DNA of 64,000 nt from Ditylenchus dipsaci. Taxonomy: Eukaryota; Nematoda; Chromadorea; Rhabditida; Anguinidae. Under the pieces are notes generated by a model. It made no database searches and was not told the origin of the DNA. It worked only from the letters and a program-made list of their open reading frames with translations. The DNA lies in the NCBI GenBank assembly GCA_004194705.1, contig SADC01000870.1:1-64000 (forward strand), written 5' to 3'. Positions 32,835 through 44,883 of the stretch are shown here, piece after piece (the first letter of the stretch is position 1; the number at the start of each line of letters is the position of its first letter). Position numbers and translations under genes: made by a program.

Positions 32835-33110
32835 GATAATTTTGGAACAAATCAAATTTGTTACAATAAGCATATTTGTGCGAAAAGATATAAATTTGCC
32901 TACAAAAACGTATTGTCCATATTTGTAGTCAATTTGGAAAATCTGAGATCCACATCAAATTTTTCCGATTTTCGAGGGTTGAAAAATAAGCGGGCATGCC
33001 CGTTTAATAGAGATAATACGGTAAACACATATTCTTTTACACATGACTCAAATTGTTATTTATAATTTCCCTTGTTCCAATCACCAACTTATTGATTTCA
33101 CCTCTTTTAG

Positions 33111-36100
33111 GAGTTCTAGAACCATGAATGGCCCACTAGTAGCGGAGTAGCACCAGTAATCATAACCTTCCCCATCCTGTGCCTGTACACCCTCAACCAC
33201 TGCCTCCACCCATTTATTGGCTCAACTGCCTCCCCATCTCATAAACTTCTGGTTACAAGACCAGCTCATTTCTTCTTCTCGACCACCTTTCGCTCTAAAC
33301 ACCCCTCCCCATTTGGACTTTCGTCAGTTATACGGCACTCTAGCTCATCCAGCACCACTCCAAATGGACATCCCACAATACCTCCAAGTGGACATCCAAT
33401 TCAAGCCAGTGGACTTCCACATCTGCCAGAAGAGCGGACCGAGACTCCGGCAATGAGACAAGCTCGCTGTCGCCTTGTCACACTCCAATGACCGGCTCGC
33501 CTACCCACTCCTTGCCCTCCAGGTCCAATTCTTTCTCGGTCACCAACATTCTGAGGAATGAGGCAGTCAGAGCGGCTGCTTCTGCTCAAAATGGTGTCAA
33601 ACCACAAGCTATGCAGCCTAAATTGGAGCCACAAGACATGAAAACTGGAAATAGCCAATTTGGCGTTAGTTCGAATCCACCTGGCAACCATGCGTTTATT
33701 CTACAAGCGCAGAAAATATGTTTTATATAAGTGGCCAGCAGAGGGCCTGCCTGTACCTGGAGCTCCAACTGGAGTTGCTAACCCCATCCACTTCTATCAA
33801 CAATTTGCAGCAGTGGCTGCAGCAGCTCAGCAACAACATCAGCAGCAACAATGCTTCGCGGCTGCAATGGCGGCAGCTGCAAGGCAGGAGTTGTGTGTGA
33901 TTTGTGGGATAAGGTATGCTTTTTGATGTAAGTGCGATTTGAGTATTAAATTTCTTACTTTTTAGGCCAGTGGATACCACTACGGTCAAATGAGTTGCGA
34001 GGGCTGTAAGGTGAGTACAGTTTTCAATTTGTTCTCGGTGCTTATTGATTCCTGCAGTAAATGAGTGAGTCATTGCAGTGAATTAATGAATACAGGGTGG
34101 CGTAATTTTTTCGGACGAGTTTGTTTTTGCCATAACTTTTTGTAAACGCAATATTTTTAAGCGATCTTTTTTTCAATTTGCAGCTGAGACTGTAGCAAAT
34201 CGAAGGATACCAAACATGGGTATTTGTTGTTTTGCGTTTTGTTAAAATTTGGTTTTTAATAAACCTGCTGTTTAAGATGCAATTCTCGCCTCAAGAACGT
34301 GCAAAATGCGTGGAATGGTTCATCGAAGAAGGTAAAAGGGTCGCTAGCTTTCAGAAGAGATTCCAGAAGATTATCGTAACGTCGACCGCAATGTAAAAGC
34401 TCCAGCTCCTAACAGCATCAAAGAATGGTATGCAAAATTCCAAGAAGGTGATTTGAAGCGAAAGAAGAAGACTGGAACAAGGTTTGTGGTTTTTTGACTT
34501 CTTTACTTCGGATTTTTTGTTTAGTAGATTCGGACAGAAAGGAAGACAGCTGAAGTCGTGCAGTTTTTTTAACGTCATGTCGAAAGCAAGCCAGTGTTGA
34601 AATATGCGGATGAAGAATTTTAGAGTTATTTGAAATGGTGTTCTTTTGATTTTTTTGAATTGCTGTCATTCCAATTGCTGCCAAATAACATGTTATATGC
34701 ATTTTTAGTACCATTAAATTTGTTACAGTCTCAGCTACATAATAAAAATAAGATCTTCAAAAATGTGACGTCTACAAAAAGTTATGGCAAAAACAAACTC
34801 ATCAGAAAAAATTGCGCCACCCTGTACTGCATCAAATTTGTATTTTGACGTTTTTCTTTCAATTTTGTAGTGCTCCTTCACTTGTTTTGCACTATCATGT
34901 AGCCTTTAAACTTTTCTAGATGGTTTGAAGGTTACATAATTTTGAAAGTTCGAAATGTAATTTTTTAAAAGGAAAAACTCAAAAATTCTGGTCTATATTT
35001 GTCGAAAGTTTTTAGTTGCTAATTTGAGGTGTGGATCGGAATTATTTTGGCAAAATTTGGCATTGAGAGGGTTCATTTAGAGAACAGATAGATAGGTAAA
35101 CTAAGAGTGGGCGAGGAAACAGCAAAAAAGCAAGCGAAAAAAATTCAAAAAGACAGTCGTTTTTGTAAGTATGGATGGCAGTTTTCAGATTTTTCAAAAA
35201 ATTTCCTTCAGATTTTGCTTCAGTAAATTCCATCAAATTTAACAAAACAAATCACTCCTGTGGATAGTCTCCTTGGAAGTCAATCATTGCCTTCCACGGC
35301 TGCATCAGATCACGCAACTTTAAACAAACAGCTAGAAGATTTGGACTGAAATAAGTGCTTAACAAAGCCTTGTTTTCCTTCTTAGTTTCCACCGTGTTCA
35401 CCGAGATAATCCTACAGCGAACAAAAATAGCTTGAAAATCATTGACGCCATGTCGATTGAGTAGGGCGATTTTCGACGTCCCTGTTAGAAAAAAAAATTC
35501 TGACACCGGATTCGTGTTCACATGATCGATTGCATAATAACTTCTTCAAATTAAATTCACTTTTTATTTTCAATTTTTTTAACGACAAAAATTCGATATT
35601 TTACGCTTAACTAAGAGTTTTAGATTTAAAAGGCACTTTGGTATGCAATTGACCATGCTGAGTAATACGAATCTGGTGTCAGGATTTGTTTATTTGTCCT
35701 AGCAGGAGCGTCAACAATAAAATTCCACGAAATATTTCTCCTCGGCACAGATACTACTACGTTTTCCGTACTCACCCATCATTCCATTTCTAATTGTTTA
35801 AACCGAAATCTGGTTTTATCTCGCTTTCTAGTTTTATCTCGTTTTATCTCGCACCCTTGATGAACTCCATAGCTTGTTGTGGCCTATGGGCCTTTCAATC
35901 AAAAAGGGCACCTCCCCTCTTACTTCCAAATGTAACTGGTGACCGCAACGGGGTCATTGGCCTCTTATCTTATTTGCATTCTCAACAAAAAATATCCAAA
36001 AAATGTCTGGCCTGTATGCAAAAGTCTGCGTGTCTGACCTTCTCAGTCAATAGTAGGGGAAAGAGATTATGTTTGACAGTGCCCAAGAAATGGCTTGTTT

Positions 36101-39100
36101 TTACTAGTGGCAGAAGGTAAACAGGGGTGACAAAAGGAATTAGTGCCGTTGCTCCTCCCAGGTGGGTGGGCAACCTGTTGCGCAACCCCAGACCATTGCC
36201 TTCGTTCAAGAGTGGAGGCCGAGATAACTAAGCTAAGATCTCTTTTGGGAATTTGGCAAACCAGTAAACAAAAAAGGGGTGCAGAAGGAATAACAACAAA
36301 AATATATTTAAGCCGAAAAAAATGTTGGGAAAGTAATAAATATTAGGAAAATCTATATTTTTACAAGAAAATTTTCAAAATTTCGAGTCATATTTTGGGC
36401 TGCCATCCACAGCGTGTCAAAACCTTATATACTGTCAACAGGGTTCGCAGATCGAAAATCGCAAAAGCAGGATTCTGATTTCAAAAAGCAGGATTTAGTA
36501 CAAAAAGTTTTGGCGAAAGCAGGACACAAATCCAGACAGCAATAATTTTCTTTTATTCAACCAATTCAACAACCAGAATCAACAATCGCAAAACCGGATC
36601 AATATTTTTCGCTACTTTGGGCTTCCTTGAGAAATCCTTATTTCGGAGAAAGTAGTCTATATGCAAGTAAGAGCCAAGATTCTCTTCTAAAATTCCTGCT
36701 TTTTCGAAATCAAAAAGCAGGATTTGAACTCAAAAAGCAGGAAATTCTGCTAAAGCAGACATCTGCGAACCCTGACTGTCAAGTATAGATTGGCGTTCTG
36801 TTTTTTATTTATTTTGCTATATATTCCAATTTTCAGTGCTTTTTTTTAAAGTGTTTTTTAATTTTTAATTTTTTTTATTTCTTTTACACGACAAATGATT
36901 TGTAATAAATCAAATTTTTGTCAGGTGAAAACAATCCGTCGCCAAACGTTGATTGAGAACAGCATTCTAGTAAAAATTTTTACGTTCAATTGCTCAACTA
37001 TAATTTCTTATTTTTTCTGCAGCATTTGGCCGCTTTTGCTGGGCTTTTTTTCCTGCTTGCTCTTGCACGTTTTTGTGGTTATTATCATCAGAAAAACCCA
37101 AGAAATTCAGTGAAATTCTGTTAAAAAATGGCAGTGAACCAGGGCTCCGAATCGTCTTTTTTAAAAAGATTTGTCCTTTTTTTGGCACCCAAATCTTTTT
37201 TTATTTTTGAAAATTTAGTCAAAATCTTTTTTTTTCGCTTCAAAATGGCAACAAACACTGGATAAAATGACCTTTCACTTCAAAGTAGTCAAAATGTTCT
37301 TTTTGAATTTTTTTATTCGGAGCCCTGTAGTAACCTTTTGTCGAAAAAATGGTATGTGGCTTCAAAGGCTAGCCACTTTGTAAGGTAGCTAGATACATGC
37401 AATTTTAAAACATCAATCGATAGCCCAGACAAAGGGCTACATTTGTACAGACTCACTTTTTTCCTACAGACACTAAAGGGTATATGGGTAAAATTAGTCT
37501 GCAAATGGATCTCTAAAAGTAAAAATTCTAAGCAAATTAATAAAATTCATAAAAAATTAACGCACAATGAGAAAAAAACACAGAAAGATGAAGCTGAAGT
37601 TTAGCTTTCGACTGATATAATATGCTAAAGATCAAAAATTCAAAATTTTATTTAAAAAAATGAAAATTTGAGATCCATTAGTTATCATTTTCGTCTCGAC
37701 ATGAAACTAATAATTTCAAATTGAATTGAACTTGTATTGACGTTTGACACGCTGTGATCTGGTTTTCATTACAAAATCACTTCAAATTTTCTAAAATATT
37801 GAAAAACTTTTTTATTCCAGGGCTTTTTCCGTCGGTCTATACAAAAGAATATGAGCTACGAGTGTCACAAGAATAAGCAGTGCAGTGTAGACAGAGTGAC
37901 CAGGAACAGGTGTCAGAGTTGCCGGTTCGAAAAGTGCTTGCAGGCAGGTGGGTAGACGTTTAGCACTGTTTGGTGTATTGCCAGAAAGCCACCTACCTAT
38001 TTACTCTAATAGTAGCCCTCCCTCTAATGTAGCCCCCTTCTAATAGTAGCCCCCTATGAGAGAGGTTGAAAAATAGTAGCCGGGGCTACTATTAGAGTAA
38101 ATACGGTATCTCAAAATTTGATAAAATATCATGAATTTCGATGTAGTTTTATTTATGCCAGGGATGTATAATAACAAGCCGGCTAATTACCTGAACAATT
38201 ACCCGATTTGACGTAATTTTCATTAACAAGACGAGTAATGAGCCGATAATTACCAATTTTATAGTCATTCGCATAACTATACAGCTCTAAATTTAGCACG
38301 GGAAAGGCTATGTGTACCAAACTAAGCGTTTAATGCAGAATTTCACATTGGCTAAAAAAATTCGGAATGAGGAAGGCTTCGAACGGGTAGAAAAGCATTT
38401 GAAAATTGGTAATTTTCCCTTTTATCCAACCGCCTAAAAATGAGTGGTATTTGCTCGAATTATGTATCATCTGGGCATGTAATATTTCAAAGAGCAAGTC
38501 ATGATCAGGGCTATCTATTGCGCATAAATTTGTATGTGAGTAATCACAATTTCACAGAAGATTTTTGATTTTTATAATATAAGCCAGTTTTCAATAATTC
38601 TCGATCATCGCATATTTGAATTTTTGTTGTCTCGATTGGAAGGATTTCGAAAACTGTCTTTAAAAACAGAAAATTTTCTGTGAAATTGTGATCACTCAGA
38701 TAGAAATTATCAAAATATGTCTCTGATCATGATCATTTTGAAATATTACACGCCAGCTGGTGAATTAATTTGAGCAAGTACCGCTCATTTGCAGGTGGTT
38801 GGAAAAAACATAAAAATTTAAAAAAAAGTCTAATTGATAAGTTTTCCTTATCTGGCACACACCAGCTCAACCTTGACTGATTAAAAAAACCAATTATAGG
38901 CATGAATCCGGGCACAGTCCGCTCCGACAAGAACCGCAAAAGACGCAATGCTGAAGCTGAAAAGAGTTGGAGCTCGGCGAGACCAGAGAAAAATCCAGCT
39001 GCTAAATGCTGTATGTTTGATTGTGCCTGACCTCATTATGGCTCATAGTGTAATTTTGGTTTATTGCAGTTGTGGATTGCTTTAAAGACGTTTTCCCGCC

Positions 39101-40208
39101 AGAAAAACAGTACCACCAGCTGCTTGACATCAAGCAATCAGTCCGTGAATTCCTCTACAAAATCCCCGCCTATGAGGAAATTTCTTTGGAAGACAAGGAA
39201 GTGCTGATCAATCATGGACTGCAGGCTTTTATGGTAAGGGTTTGAGGACTTTTGAAGGGGTATGCAGCCCTTTATGTGTTTTCTATATCTCTGAGAGCCC
39301 CCATAAAAGCTAAAAAATTCAGCAAAGTGATTCTCAAAGCGTATTTTAAATTTTTTTGCCAACTGGTCAGTCTTTAGTTTTGATGAGAAAAATTAAATTA
39401 AGGTCGAGAGTTTTTAATCCAAATAATCTCTCCAACCTACAAATTGCTGACTTAGTTAAAATCCAGTTACAGTCGCCATTCTATTTAACATAAATCTATT
39501 TAACATAAAGCTCCATTCAACATAAATTTTGCCCGGTCCAAGCGAAGAAATCGCCTCTCTATTTAACGTAAACCTTTAATTGTCCCAAAAGTTTAATTTT
39601 CTTTTGTATCGAAAAGGAAAAAAGTGCATTTTATGAAGATCGTGATTCATAATTTTTCATTTCTTTTGCTTTTAGAACGCGTAAAAAAATTAAAATAAAA
39701 GAAATATTTTTGTTAGCCACTGACTATTTGACGTAGTCATTTGGTGTTGTTTAAATAAAGTGGTATTTTTGGAAAAACTCCATATAACGTAAATCTTGAA
39801 GTTAATTGACATGAAAAAGCCCTATTTAACATAGCTCTATTTAACATAAGGTTTTCTCTCTTTTCAGGTGCTCAGGGCAGTTTTTTCCGAAAACGGAGCC
39901 ATGAACTCCAGCAAATAAGCTCTCTCAATCAACTCCACCCCTATTCACCCCTCAAATATTGAGCAAATGGACAGATTCAAGGTGGGCTTGCCTATAGAGG
40001 TGGTTCAGCAAGAAGAGCTGGCTATACTCTCCGCCATAGTGCTCACCAACTGACAGCCGAGGGTCTGGAGAACAGAGAAGCTGTGGATGAACTATCTGGC
40101 AGGCTATCTTCCTGCCTGCACACCCAGATGTGCTTGAGAACTGAAGACAGCTTTAATGCCAAAGCCTACACTAATCTCATTCGCAAACTGACAGAATTGT
40201 TCAGATAA
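33111..40208 (+). CDS. Nuclear receptor, RAR/ROR-like DNA-binding domain
   Basis: Ligand-type transcription factor. Exons: 33111-33913, 33966-34010, 37821-37947, 38900-39010, 39070-39233, 39868-40208. Exon 1 encodes a long A/B region: a proline-rich part, [11 protein letters not shown], an eh1-like S-F-S-V-T-N-I-L-R (Groucho-binding type), and a Q/A-rich run before C-V-I-C-G. Exons 2-3 give [15 protein letters not shown] and then [20 protein letters not shown] with [20 protein letters not shown]: both zinc fingers and P-box EGCKG, closest by eye to RAR/ROR/TR receptors. Exon 4 holds [15 protein letters not shown]. Exons 5-6 are a ligand-binding domain ([43 protein letters not shown] stop). 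No AF-2 helix is seen. One G is missing in C-G-D-K (near 33908), and several other one-base shifts plus an in-frame TAA near 39916 may be errors. Confidence 0.88.
34093..34824 (+). mobile_element. Mariner-type element, internally deleted
   Basis: The ends 'cagggtggcgtaattttttc' and the complement of 'aaaaaattgcgccaccctg' are TA-flanked. It lies in the 3.8 kb intron between the two zinc-finger exons of the nuclear receptor. It encodes only the N-terminal part of a transposase, so it cannot move itself. Confidence 0.85.
34277..34495 (+). pseudogene. Transposase N-terminal helix-turn-helix remnant
   Basis: From ATG the frame reads [19 protein letters not shown] and, after a frameshift, [20 protein letters not shown], then [15 protein letters not shown]. 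This is the pattern of the DUF4817-type helix-turn-helix at the start of mariner-like transposases. The catalytic domain is absent. Confidence 0.7.
36439..36774. mobile_element. hAT-type MITE with perfect 8-bp TSD, in receptor intron
   Basis: The ends 'cagggttcgcagat' and 'atctgcgaaccctg' are exact inverse. 'actgtcaa' is directly repeated at 36431-36438 and 36775-36782. The interior repeats 'aaaagcaggattt'. Non-coding. Confidence 0.9.
37140..37327. mobile_element. Short hAT-like MITE in receptor intron
   Basis: The ends 'cagggctccgaat' and 'attcggagccctg' are exact inverse. The flanking octamers match only at 5 of 8. The interior resembles about 5010-5170 inside the 4793-6122 element ('aaaagatttgtcctttttt', 'gtcaaaatctttttttttcg'). 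Confidence 0.75.
37994..38108. mobile_element. TACCGTATTT-family MITE in receptor intron
   Basis: 'tatttactctaatagtagcc' at the left and 'ggctactattagagtaaata' with 'cggta' at the right. 115 bases, non-coding. Confidence 0.75.
39470..39858. mobile_element. Pogo-like element in last receptor intron
   Basis: The left end 'cagtcgccattctatttaac' with repeated 'ctatttaacataa' is mirrored by repeated 'ctatttaacat' units near 39820-39850. The clean ACTG-TA right end is not seen. It ends within about 10 bases of the acceptor of the last exon. Confidence 0.5.
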
Positions 40209-40335
40209 TGTTGAAAGAAAAGTTTTTTTTAAACAGAATCTGCAGATTTGGTCATGTTGTACAGTGTTTGTTTACTTTTCAGGCCAATTCTTCAGAATAT
40301 TTGTATTCTGAAAGTCCGCTGCAGGCAAAATATTT

Positions 40336-40562
40336 AAGGGGACATGGTCAGGCGTTTTAAATTGTCCCCCGCCAATTCAAATTTTTTTGCCTAATCATTC
40401 AACTTCTGTACGGATTTTTCAACTTGGTTTCTAACAAAACAAGGCCTAGAATATAATTTTAGCTAAAAGTTATGTTAGAAACTAAGTTAAAAAAATTCAA
40501 TGATCAGGAAATTCTTGTAAACTGGCGGGGAAAACCGTTTTCGTAGACGACAATGGCTCTTA
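40336..40562. mobile_element. Palindromic MITE 'aaggggacat...gtcccccgcca'
   Basis: 'ttgtcccccgccaattcaaa' at the left and 'actggcggggaaaa' plus 'caatggctctt' at the right, around a hairpin with 'tttctaacaaaacaaggcct'. Same family as 42955, 61667 and the interrupted 17490/23564 copies. It lies just after the receptor gene. Confidence 0.7.
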
Positions 40563-42155
40563 AAACTCATAAAATTTAGATGACTATACGTCAGCGACAC
40601 TTTTTTGTTGAGTAACAGGAATCAATAGATAGTTATAGTTATAGTCTAGATATTTTGAAAATTTTCGGATGAACAGCCACTTAGATCGAAAAACTGCCCA
40701 TTAGCTGACCAACTTGGACTTTTTTCTTACTTTTCCAGTTTTCGAAATAATTACCTTGCGCCTAAACCCAATCTAAAAAACTTAAGAAAAAAATATATCA
40801 CATGGATTTGGGAAAATTTAGAAAATTTGTGTCGTCCGCTCCCCACTCAAGTTCAGTGTACACTCTCCACCTTACCATGCCCCCACGCTGATTTGAAACT
40901 TTTTGAAAAAGCAGTTAAAAATTAGAAAAAATAAAATTTCCAGGAGTTTATACCAAAATTTCTACTCTAAATAATCTTAATTCGAGCAAATATCTTTTTT
41001 CTGAAATTTTGAATCGGAAGCTCATATCTCAAATATGTCTTAAAACTGCTCTTCTTTATTTTCATTCCGGTCACTTACAATTTCGACCTGTTATTTTACT
41101 TAAATTCCAGAGTTTTTATAATAGATGTATTCATTCATATTACTTGTACAAATTTTTACGGGTTGAACATGTGTGTGTTTGCCTTACTTTCACAACCATA
41201 ATTTTCGTCTGTCTCATAAAAATGGGTTGTATTTTACTAACAAAATGTGGTCTAAATCCAGCGGTGTAATATTTGTTGTTGTTGTGTCTTTACTGGTGTA
41301 TGACTATCTTCTGGTTGTTTACTTATTGTAATTTCATAAATTTGTTGTTCAAACATAAATGGATCTGATCTGAAACAAGTTTTCTTTCCCACTACACTAC
41401 ACACTACGTACCACAAAATAGCTGATAACCAATTTTTTTATTTTTCTCAGACACTTTTTTGCACTTTACAACACACTACACAAATGACAAAAAGGCTTAA
41501 ATTTATTCGGCTTACAAACATAAAAGTAAGAATTTTCAAAGTTCTTTTACAAAATTAGTCATTTGCGATGAGGTTTTTGTCTGCACTTATGTTTTTCGAT
41601 TGCTTTTATGCAGCTTTGGTGGTAATATATTGTTTATGTATCTGCATGATTGTCCCAGCCATATTGGAAGCATGAAACAGTACTTGACAAGGTTTGAGCT
41701 CATCACACATTCAATGCTTAGCACTTTTTTCCCAAATATATTGGATCTTTTCGTTTTTAAACACAACTTTTAGTGATCTTTTTAGAGTCCCTTACCGCTT
41801 TTATGATCACTAACCCTGAAAAAAGGGGTCGTGTTAACTTAAATTATGAAAAATTGACTTTTTCATGATCACAGTAAAAAAAATTCGGAAATAGTGTCCA
41901 GAATACAGTCCAATCTTTATAGAAGGACATCCTTTACAAAGAACCTGCGGACACCTGTTTTTAGGTATTTTGGTGTTATGGTTTATATACTGATATCTGT
42001 GAAAGATTTTCCTCAAACAATACACAAAATTTTAATGCTAAATGCAAAAAAATAATAAAAAATAACATTTTTTAAAATATTACACTAAAAAGTGTCCCTT
42101 ACTGATACGAAGTTCGGAAATGCCGCTGGTCATGGTCTTTTAAGCAATACTTTAA
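40563..42155. other. AT-rich intergenic stretch, nothing recognised
   Basis: No splice-bounded exon, RNA gene or clear TIR element was found. A few open frames of 60-90 codons are AT-rich by-products with no family resemblance. Confidence 0.5.
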
Positions 42156-42266
42156 TGCCCCGCTTACAATGGGATGTCGATGTCGAAGTAAAAGTGATGT
42201 CAGATTTGACAATTTTTTATAAAAACACAAGATCTTTTACTTGGACATCCCATTGTAAGCAGGGCA
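42156..42266. mobile_element. Tiny MITE (111 bp)
   Basis: 'tgccccgcttacaatgggat' is mirrored by 'atcccattgtaagcagggca'. The interior repeats 'gatgtcgaagtaaaagt' in inverse. Non-coding. Confidence 0.75.
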
Positions 42267-42954
42267 TACAACCTTTTTAATAATTTTTGCATCATTATCA
42301 CGGGAATTCCGGACTGTAACGACGGTTTACCCTGGTGTATTTTATCACGAGGAACACGCATATCACAAAATCAGATGGAAAAGTTGTGGTACAGCACCTT
42401 CAAAAGCTCAATTTTTCCGATGACTCCTTGGGTCAGGTTTTTTCTTTCTTAAAGCTGGTGAGCAGTGAATTTAGTGAGTACAGCATGTTCTTTTATACTC
42501 ATAAGGAAGCCCTTTTTCGGGCTTTCTAATGGTGTGTCGTTTGCCCACATACAAAAAATTCATCACAGATAAAAAATTAAAAGAACCAAATTACCCTCTC
42601 TAAAAAAATCACAATTATACTAAAAGTATGAGAAATTTTTGCACAGAGTTGTGTAACCGTGAAACGGTATGCAGATTCAGAATCAGCATAAAAAATGGCA
42701 CCTGATAGTGCTTTAAAGTCACATAAAATAAGCTTTTAGGCTGTCCAGCAAAAGTAAAATAGAGCTCAAAAAAATGTCAAAAAAATGTCAAAATGTCTGA
42801 ATTAGTTTATTTAAAATTATAGTCTTCGAGATGCTGGCCATCACATTACACTGCTTCAAACAGGAAAAATCGGAAAGCAATAGAATTCGGAGCAAATGTG
42901 TCTGGTAATCTTTATCAAATATAACAAATTTAATGCGTTTTTCTATAAAACTCT

Positions 42955-43193
42955 TAAAGGGCCATTGCCGTCTCCGACAACAGTTGTCCCCGCCAATATA
43001 AATTTTTTTTCTTATCGTTGGATTTACGCGCTTATTTTTTAAGTTGGTTTCTAACAAAACTATACCTAAATTAAATTCTAGGCCTTGTTTTATTAGAAAA
43101 CAAGCTCAAAAATTCGTACAGAAGTTGAATTATTATGCAAAAAAATTTGAATTGGCGGGGGACAATTCAAAACAGGTGGCAATGGCCCTTTAA
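42955..43193. mobile_element. Palindromic MITE 'aaagggccat...atggcccttt'
   Basis: The ends 'aaagggccattgccg' and 'ggcaatggccctttaa' are inverse. Inner 'gttgtccccgccaat' and 'attggcgggggacaat' mirror each other around a 'ctaacaaaac' hairpin. Confidence 0.8.
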
Positions 43194-43474
43194 CCAAAAG
43201 TACCTTGACAGTTTTATTTAAAAAAGCATTGTTTAATTATGCTGCCAAAATTTAAAGTTTGCTGCCAAAATCTTGGGCTTTCAAGTCAAAGATTTTGGCA
43301 TCATATTTGCGTACCGTAAATGCTTTTAATAAACTGGCACGTCGAAACCCAAAAAATCGTGTTTCTGTCATTGTGTTTTGGCCATGGTTGTCAAAATATA
43401 CAAAATATCAAAACTCACACAAAAATTATTCATTTTATATATTTTTTATTGGATAAATCTTTTTCTGCCGCTTT

Positions 43475-44330
43475 TAGCTTTCTTCTGCCCGCTTTTTTGA
43501 GTTTATGTTAGAAAAGATTTTTCTGCCCGCTTTGGCTTTTTCCTACCCGCTTTTGCTCGAAAGTGCCCGCTTTTGTTTAAATATGCCCGCTTTTTTATTT
43601 TTTCTGCCCGCTTTTATTGAAAGTGCCCGTTTTTGCTACAAAGTGCCCGCTTTTGGATTTTTTCTGCCGCTTTTTGCTCGAAAGTGCCCGCTTTTGTTTA
43701 AATATGCCCGCTTTTGGATTTTTTCTGCCCGCTTTTGTTAAAAAGTGCCCGTTTTTGCTAAAAAGTGACCGTTTTTTTGAAATGTGGATGTTTCTCAATA
43801 CACATTCCAGAATGGCCAAAATTATTGCTTTTTTGGGGTTCACTAAAGGGGAGTAAACTTTTCGAGAAAAATCGATTGAGCGGATCAGATTTCGGGTCCG
43901 ATCGGCTTAATCGCTCAGAATTCCACGTTTATGGTGGTTTTGAGAGGTTCAGGGTGGATTTGTGAGCGATTAAGCCGATCGGACCCGAAATCTGATCCGC
44001 TCAATCGATTTTTCTCGAAAAGTTTACTCCCCTTTAGTGAACCCCCAAACAAACAATAATTTTGGCCTTTTGCCATTCTGGAATGTGTATTGAGAAACAT
44101 CCACATTTCAACAAAAACGGTCACTTTTTAGCAAAAACGGGCACTTTTAACAAAAGCGGGCATAAAAAATCCAAAAGCGGGCATATTTACAAAAGCGGCA
44201 CTTTCGAGCAAAAGCGGGCAAAAAAGCCAAAAGCGGGCCATTCGAGCAAAAACGGGCACTTTCGAGCAAAGCGGGCAGAAAGAATCTTTTCTAATAAAAC
44301 TCAAAAAGCGGACAGAAAAAAGTCTCGTCA
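43475..44330. repeat. Large foldback element with 'tgcccgcttttg' arrays
   Basis: The left arm starts with about ten 25-35 base units containing 'tgcccgcttttg' (43486-43790). The right arm ends with the inverse 'caaaagcgggca' array (44095-44325). Between them are mirrored unique arms ('ttctcaatacacattccaga', 'gatcggcttaatcgctca') with the tip near 43940. Apparent proteins such as repeated P-A-F-x-F-F-L are only translations of the array. Confidence 0.85.
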
Positions 44331-44883
44331 ATTTTTTATTTATTTTTAAAGCTACTTATTTATATTTTGTATGTTTTTTCAAAAGTCACACAAAATATAA
44401 ATTAACTCATACAAAATTTGGTACTTATTCCGTTTGCCACCCCCTCATTTTAGTCAAAAAATTTCAAATTTTTTAGCCTAAATAAATCATTTTAATAATA
44501 TTTTTTTATTTTCGACTTTTCAGGTAAGTAACTACTGATTGTGTAGCTAGTGAGATTGACTTCAAAAGAGTAGTAAACTTGCATAAGAGAAATCTTTGAA
44601 AAATGGGTAAAATACACAATGATAACATTGCTGCAAATTTTGGCACCCCTAAACTTCAGGCACCTGTTTCTAGCAGTTATTAATATTACCGGCTTGCTTC
44701 TTCTTTCGATTGGTACATAAAAATTTTCTATTTTTTTAAAGTTACCAGTTGGCTCTTAACACTTAAAAGCGGTTTGTGCTAATGGAGCGTTTTTTTTCAG
44801 AATTTCGTGCTGAACAAGATAGGCGCAACGAAAATACACGAAAATATAGGCAGTTTTTCCGACTGATTTATAAAAATTTGATG

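Noticed and set aside
35252..35521. 89-codon minus-strand open frame in the receptor intron
   Set aside because: No splice sites, no recognised motif, and ends near repeat sequence. Not enough to call a gene.
35794..36120. 108-codon open frame in the receptor intron
   Set aside because: GC content is a little higher than around it, but no domain, no conserved motif and no convincing splice or start context.
41009..41269. 86-codon open frame with membrane-like composition
   Set aside because: AT-rich sequence gives hydrophobic translations by chance. No start context, homologue-like motif or splice structure.
43486..43790. Regular repeat array resembling a CRISPR array
   Set aside because: Units of variable length without conserved repeats of constant size, mirrored in an inverted array at 44095-44325. 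It is part of a foldback element in a eukaryotic genome.
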